From NCBI GenBank assembly GCA_964019695.1, contig OZ026516.1, forward strand, positions 79,377,018-79,441,017: a stretch of DNA of 64,000 bases, in the 5' to 3' direction. Positions 58,595 through 64,000 of this stretch are shown here, piece after piece (positions within the stretch are counted from its first letter, which is position 1; each line of letters opens with the position of its first letter). The notes beneath the pieces were generated by a model. The model was not told the DNA's origin. It searched no databases and saw nothing but the letters and a program-made list of their open reading frames with translations. This stretch comes from Loripinus fragilis (Eukaryota > Mollusca > Bivalvia > Lucinida > Lucinidae). The position numbers and the translations under genes are program-made.

Positions 58595-60425
58595 GGCATG
58601 AAAGATTAAAGCAAACATTGTCCATAATAACTTTAATCTTACTTGATAGTCTGCTCTTGATAAACAAAAAGAGACATGTAGACAACAGCTATTTACATGT
58701 TTTGACTCTCAAAAGAAACGTCTCATTTAGACGGTTCTTTTGAGCACCCAGAAGAAATACAAATGATTTTTTTTTTCAAAATTCGCAAACTTGCCTCGCC
58801 TAATGATATATCCAATCATTAGAATCTAACAAATAACCTATAAAAAGCAGCGTATTTGTGACCCCTGTCCCAGACGCCAGATTTCTCGTTCTGGATACCT
58901 GCAGTTGCAATTATAGTTCTCTTCGCTCATAATTTGAAAACGAAACAACAAAGCGATTAAACATACCGGATAGGCGGCAACTGAAAACGCTCTTAACAAT
59001 CGACGAACGCGGATAATAACCGCAAGAAACGGTGTTTACGATTGCCAATCGGGCGGCAAATGACAATAGAAAACCCTTTTTCTATCGATTTTTGATCTGC
59101 GTTTGTCGATAGTATTAACGTTTTCGATTGCCACCTACCTTGTGTGATAAAGAAAAGTGTACGGCTTTTGTGTCTAGCCTACGGGCGATAATCCTCACTT
59201 ACGCTTACGGCACATCTAAAGCTTTGGCCATTAAAAAGCCAAGCTTCATTGGTTCCTTCATGTATATGCGAACATTATCCTTTTATGCATTATCCAAGTC
59301 ACATACCTCGGGGAAAGGGTGCGTGAGTTTTTGGGGAGGGGGTACCCTCAAGTACTCTTTCTACAAAGGCTTGGTCCCCCTTCCCCGCATCCCGACAAAA
59401 ATTTCAGGATCCGCCCTTGAATAGCGTTTGATGTAGCACGCAAAGTGATTGAAGCATACATGCTGGCTCCAGGGCGCTCCGTGCATTTTCTTCTTGAGCT
59501 ATAAAAGTAAGCTAGACTTGAAATATTGGGTGTAGTTTTTAAAATTGACAGAAAACAACATAGATGCGGACAAATCTGCTTCATCTGTCTGCAAAAATGC
59601 AAAAACATGTCTTCATTCGGTGAGTGACAATCAAGCATAAAAGTCAAAGGATGACTGGGCTTACGTCTGATGCAACCTCAAAAAGCTAGACAAAAACTGC
59701 ATTTGATCATTAGGCTACACCCAAGTCGACTGCTGCATATATTTGTTTAGATTATTGACAATTATATTAGCACAGAAGCAAACTGCAACAGTCTGTTCTG
59801 GGTCTACATTGTTGGCCTAAGAGGCTTCAAAAACATTCAGCATACAACAAAAGCAGACAGCTTTTGTTGTAATTGGCAAGAGAATCTAATTATCGATGTA
59901 CATGCACGTTAGAAGAAAATATTTCTAGTCTTACCATATAATAAACTGTATTTGGGCGAGGTACTTCTTTTACAGAGCGAACACGATTAAATTGCAAAAT
60001 CTACAAGTTTCCGTTTAAGGGGTCATATATTTTTTTTTAAAAAAAGGGTAGTCCTTGTGTATTACACGTCGTCTTATGTTGATTGATATCTGTTTCATGA
60101 AGATATCTTAAACTGTTATTGAGATACAGAGAGGACTCGAAGCACGTATGATCGATGGACAGACATCTGAGTTGAAGTTGTTACCTTGAACTTGGGAGAT
60201 GGTGGCTGAGAGTTGTGCCAATACATTAGATTCCGGGCCAGGTTTGAGCCAAAGTTCTGTCCTTGACTTTGGGAGTTGGTGGTTAAGTGTTGTATGCGAC
60301 ACACCTTCGTGGGATCAGTTATAACCATGTGAAGTTATAATCAAAATATAATGAGATTGGCCTACCCGGGCACGAAACCCATATTTACAGCGTGGCTCAC
60401 AGATTTTGGGTCAACTCTGTAACTA
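58595..60425. other. Intergenic with repeat fragments, no gene seen
   Basis: 59325-59420 is a partial G-rich GGATCC family fragment. 59765-59880 resembles the right half of MITE family C ('agcaaactgcaacagtctg', 'aagcagacagcttttgttg'). The rest has no supported frame. Confidence 0.5.
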
Positions 60426-60427
60426 AA

Positions 60428-60668
60428 TTGAGCCGTGACATGTGATTTCCAACAATGTGGCGTTTTGACACGTGTAGACTCAAAAAAGCCTGTGCAGCCT
60501 CCTTTTAAGCTTAGAAACTCCAAACGATGTTCAATCAGTAGCTTAACGCTCATATAATATTCAAGCGACTAGCAAAGGCTCTGATCAGACTGCGCGTATG
60601 CGCAGGCTGATCTGAGGCTTTGCTGGTCGCACATACCACATTGTTGGAAATCTCATGTCACGGCTCAA
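60428..60668. mobile_element. MITE family B, copy 2
   Basis: TTGAGCCGTGACATGTGATT ... ATGTCACGGCTCAA. The interior 'gactgcgcgtatgcgcaggc' palindrome and 'ctccttttaagcttagaaac' are shared with 4372-4611. Confidence 0.85.
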
Positions 60669-60669
60669 T

Positions 60670-61100
60670 TATTGATATCGATACATATGCGCATCCGAGA
60701 GTAACCCTGTCTTTGGTGGTTGCGAACAAGAAAGGCACAGACCAGCTAGCGCATCCGCGCAGTTAGATCAGCGCCTTTGTAAATCGCTTATTGGAAAGTA
60801 TCATATCTGGAATAGCTACAAGCAAAAATTCAATTTTCTAGCAAGTCTCTGTAGCTAAACAGGATGGTTTGAATCTCACTTTTTCGGAAACACCGAAGAC
60901 AGGGTTTCTCGCGTCGCGGCCCAATTACAAAGTCTGATGAGATATGATTTTTTATACATATGTTTTTTTTATTTTATTTTTATTGATCTTGATGTATTTT
61001 AACTAAATCATCATTCCTCTAAAATACTTCTTCGTTTGCCTTTTCTTAAGATGTTTGAACAGACATAAATTAATTTTCTGGACAGCATAAGATAAGATGT
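60670..61100. other. Intergenic, no gene seen
   Basis: AT-rich. One 'agcgcatccgcgcagttagatcagcgc' repeat fragment (about 60747-60773) of the family B type. Confidence 0.5.
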
Positions 61101-61111
61101 AGAATGGTAGC

Positions 61112-61307
61112 TCTTGCTTGTTTGTTTGATTTGATTCTTTATGTCGCAGTCAACAATCTTTCAGCTATGTCGGGACGGGTCTTCCTGGGTTGAACCAGTA
61201 TTAAGCAAGGATAAATGTGTCTTGCTCAATGACACAACGCAGTAACGCCGGTGAGGCTCGAATCCGCAACCCCTCGGTTCTGAGTCAAGCACTCTATCAC
61301 TGATTTG
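61112..61307 (-). mobile_element. tRNA-headed SINE (family S) with 10-bp target duplication, head truncated
   Basis: GAATGGTAGC at 61102-61111 is repeated at 61308-61317. On the minus strand it runs from 'atcagtgatagagtgcttg' to 'aatcaaatcaaac'; the first roughly 15 nt of the usual head are missing. Confidence 0.88.
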
Positions 61308-61425
61308 GAATGGTAGCCGTTGGTATGGATTCATAGGGGCAATATTAGCATCTACGACGGATATCAGTCCAGTGGTACAACTTCATGCTATCGGTAATAT
61401 TCATATGAGAGTATAATTTTATTGG

Positions 61426-61500
61426 GTTCCGTAGCTCAGTCGGAGGCAAGCCCAGCTGTTCATCAAGGGTTCGTGAGTTCCATTGCGGCCCAACCAAAGT
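61426..61500 (+). other. tRNA-like fragment (decayed SINE head)
   Basis: gggttccgtagctcagtcgg (A-box-like) ... agggttcgtgagttccattg (B-box-like). It does not fold into a good acceptor stem by eye, so I read it as a SINE remnant. Confidence 0.4.
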
Positions 61501-61629
61501 CCATTATTTCCTGGAGATTGGTCATGAAAACAGATATACAAGTACGTTCATTCGCCACCTTCCGCTGATTCAAGAAGGGTTCTTGTCAGTTTTAAGTGAA
61601 AGTATGTGCAAAAAGTACTGTTTTATACC

Positions 61630-62830
61630 CCTATTCCACACAGGGCCCGAATCCCACGAATCGTCACGAATTGACAAATATTGTGATTTGTGGGCTTAAA
61701 CGTACTTAGTTCGCGAAGATCTTAATAATAACCGAATCATACAATCCGTAGTCAGTTCTTGCAATTCGTAGGCCTATCGGGAATTGGGATCAAAAAAATT
61801 GAACTGTTCAAAACTTGGTCACGAATTCCCCGATTCGAAAAATCGTGCTTGATTCGTAACCAATTCCTAATGCATTCTTGGACATTGTAACTGAATCGTA
61901 ATCGATTCGGATGCGTTCTAAGGCATTCGTAGTATAGCTACATGTACTCTCAACTCATTCGTGGGTAATGCCCAGGTCACACATTCACGGACTGGACGCC
62001 GGATTAGCCACGGATGTACATTCGTGGCAATCCGTATTGGTTCGTAGCTTTCCGTATTGCATCCGTAATCATACGTAGTTGTACTTAATCATACGTATAT
62101 GATGCATCCGTATCGGACTACGGAAATTGGCATTTCCGGGGTCATCCGTGAGATTTAATCCGTAGTAGAACTGGCGAGGTGCTCCGTGAATGTGTGACCT
62201 GGGCATAATCGGGATATTAAGACAAGCAATGAAACCAAGGAAGAGATAGTACGAAGAGGGACTTTCCCTTAGAGTAACTACCCCATCACGCGCATACATT
62301 CGAGCCAGTCCTGGAAGTTGAAACAAATTTGGCAGATTCAGGAGCACAATCAGGATCAGTCAGTAGCTCCAGGCTGGTGGTTTTGCTGATGGTGAACTAC
62401 TACATTTTTCCAAGTCAAAGAGCCAGGGCCAGGGCCTCTCGACATTAACGTAGTTGTTTTCTTCTTGCTATATAAGTAGCTGTTTTAGACACTCAAGTTG
62501 CAGGATCAATTCAACAGCTGACAAACGAAGAACATTCATTTTGGAACTGATCCCCCCCAGCATGGATGGGCTTTTTTTTTATAACTGTCCTGAGAGGTGA
62601 GAGAAAATCTCGCGAATCATCACGAATCGTCGCGGATTTCTGTTAATTCGTACCCAATTCGTGCTGCATTCGGCGTATTCTCAACTAATAATTATTTGTG
62701 ATCTATTCTTTAACTTATTAATAGGTTATTGTACATCGCAGTGAATGCGGCACTCAGGCCGATTCCAGACGAATCCCGCAAATATTCGTAACTGTTTCTT
62801 ACCTATTTCGTAACTGAATCGTAGAGCATC
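61630..62830. repeat. Degenerate 'cgaatcgtcacgaattcg' sequence with nested MITE
   Basis: Dense ATTCGTAA, ACGAATC and TCGTGA words on both strands (61650-61970 and 62605-62850), like an old inverted-repeat element whose halves flank a centre including 61970-62204. Confidence 0.55.
61970..62204. mobile_element. 235-bp MITE with perfect 22-bp ends GCCCAGGTCACACATTCACG
   Basis: GCCCAGGTCACACATTCACG plus GA at the left is exactly inverted at the right (...TGTGTGACCTGGGC). The interior repeats 'tccgtattg', 'catacgtag' and 'tccgtag' motifs. Confidence 0.9.
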
Positions 62831-62979
62831 ACGAATGAATTGAAAAAAAATTCTCCACGAATCCTAACATTGATTCTTGATGATTAGGGCATTTGTGGTC
62901 TGTGGTGAAATAGGGCAAGCTTGCACAGTAAAGTGTGGGATGCCCTAACATGACGGAAAAATTGTTGACTTTCCCCTCT

Positions 62980-63342
62980 CCTACCCCCCCCCCCCCTCTC
63001 CTACCTCCCCAGACCCTGGGGATGAGGTCAATAGGTCGTAATTCAACTTTTTTTTCCAGTACAGCATCAACCCAACCCAACACAACCAAAGATATTTGTA
63101 GCGCGACACTATGCACGGATGCAGGATTTTTTTGTCAGGGGTGGGGGGGGGGGGGGGGGTCCAGGCTCCTCAACTTATTTTACTGTTTAAAGAGGGGTCC
63201 AATGGTTTTATTACACATTTTCCAGGGGGGGGGGTCCAACTTTTTCCAGGGGTGGGGGTCCAATAGAAACCCATATAACTATAACTTGTGATTTTCCAGG
63301 TAGGTCATGATCCCCTATCCCCCCTCTGGATCCGCACATGGA
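62980..63342. mobile_element. G-rich GCGGATCCAG MITE with poly-C and poly-G tracts
   Basis: 63111-63342: 'tgcacggatgcaggattttt', a G17 run (about 63144-63160), 'aacccatataactataactt' and 'cccctctggatccgcacatg' at the end. It is preceded by a C10 run (62986-62995). Same family as 9246-9504. It truncates the family B copy that follows. Confidence 0.7.
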
Positions 63343-63344
63343 CA

Positions 63345-63542
63345 TTGTGGCATTTTGGCACGAATAGGCTCAGACAAACCTGTGCGGCCTCCTTTTAAGC
63401 TAAGAAACTTCAAATGCTAATCGGTCAATAGTTTTTAAGCGACTAGCAAAGGCTCTGATCAGACTGCACATATGCTCAGGCTGGTCTAAGCCTTTGGCGC
63501 TCGCACATACCACATTGTTGGAAATCTCATATTGCGGCCCAT
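63345..63542. mobile_element. MITE family B, copy 3 (left end truncated)
   Basis: Begins inside the family at 'acattgtggcattttggcac' and ends 'ggaaatctcatattgcggcc'. The left terminus was lost where the G-rich element joins. Confidence 0.75.
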
Positions 63543-63544
63543 TT

Positions 63545-64000
63545 ATTGGTGCAAAAAATGTATTACGGCTGTATATCAGGACGAAATTGCATTTGTCTCA
63601 TAAAGAACCTGTAAATTCTTTCATAAAGAATATGTAACAACTTTCTAAAAGAACCTGTAACCCGAATTTTAGGCTCATAAAGCATTTGTAACCTTTCATA
63701 AAGAACCATTAACTTCGAAAATTTTTGAAACTGGCTTTAACGTATATTTAAGAAAGAATTCAAGCTTCATATACCAAATATATAATATAATGGTTCGTTT
63801 CCAAGCATGTTTTGCTCGATAAAATTATGAAATATACACATATGGCATTTGATGCAACTTAGCATCTCTATTGTAATTGGTGAATTGTTGGACAGCTAAA
63901 CTGTATGATAAATGCATAGACTATCATAGAACATGCTGCTTATATGTCTTTTAACAAAATTTGACTCTAAAACTGTCTAATATATCCATTTTCACCCCGT
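63545..64000. other. Window end, no gene seen
   Basis: 63595-63715 has four inverted 'cataaagaacctgtaac' units matching those near 57.3 kb. The remainder is AT-rich with no frame. Confidence 0.5.

Overview
This is a eukaryotic, AT-rich, very repeat-rich window. Its interspersed families, which I recall only from general knowledge of such genomes, point to a bivalve mollusc: 'gggccataactctgttac' satellites, 'ggtcaaggtcacagtgacc' repeats, 'gatcagcctgcgcatatgcgcag' MITEs and tRNA-headed SINEs. I did not search a database. The only host gene I recognise is a complete eight-exon gene on the minus strand for factor inhibiting HIF (HIF1AN/FIH, an asparaginyl hydroxylase). Its start codon is at 36526-36528 and its stop at 1263-1265. 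All eight exons were joined by hand across GT/AG introns with matching phases. They give 993 nt, or 330 residues plus a stop. Every catalytic residue I can map to human FIH is present.

Layout, left to right (3' to 5' of the gene): array downstream of the stop codon (424-1262); exon 8 (1263-1307); intron 7 with two inverted-repeat elements; exon 7 (4244-4351); the 11.7-kb intron 6, holding a 3.9-kb inverted-repeat transposon (7519-11403), a satellite with SINEs, and an 82-bp array (14305-15740); exon 6 (16019-16082); intron 5, about 90% of which is a 45-bp minisatellite (16340-19235); exon 5 (19236-19342); intron 4 with a 61-bp array; exon 4 (21783-21928); exon 3 (22978-23126); intron 2 with a nested transposon; exon 2 (26675-26919); the 9.5-kb intron 1 with a decaying tandem array and two SINEs with clean target-site duplications; exon 1 (36400-36528). 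From 36.6 to 64 kb, upstream of the gene, I see only mobile elements. These include a foldback-like element just behind the promoter, remnants of five non-LTR retrotransposons, several MITEs and low-complexity G/C tracts.

The most unusual feature is that the 3' ends of three of the eight exons have been copied into tandem repeats lying just downstream of those exons. The 45-bp minisatellite in intron 5 is built from the last 26 nt of exon 5 plus the first 19 nt of the intron, so it carries about 60 copies of a 5' splice site after the true one. The 3' end of exon 7 and its splice donor are tandemly duplicated once. The 63-bp array after exon 8 is built from the last codons of FIH, including its stop codon. 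In addition, four MITE insertions from three families end 17-22 bp from FIH exon boundaries. Whether any decoy splice site is used, and how intron 5 is spliced, can be tested with RNA data.
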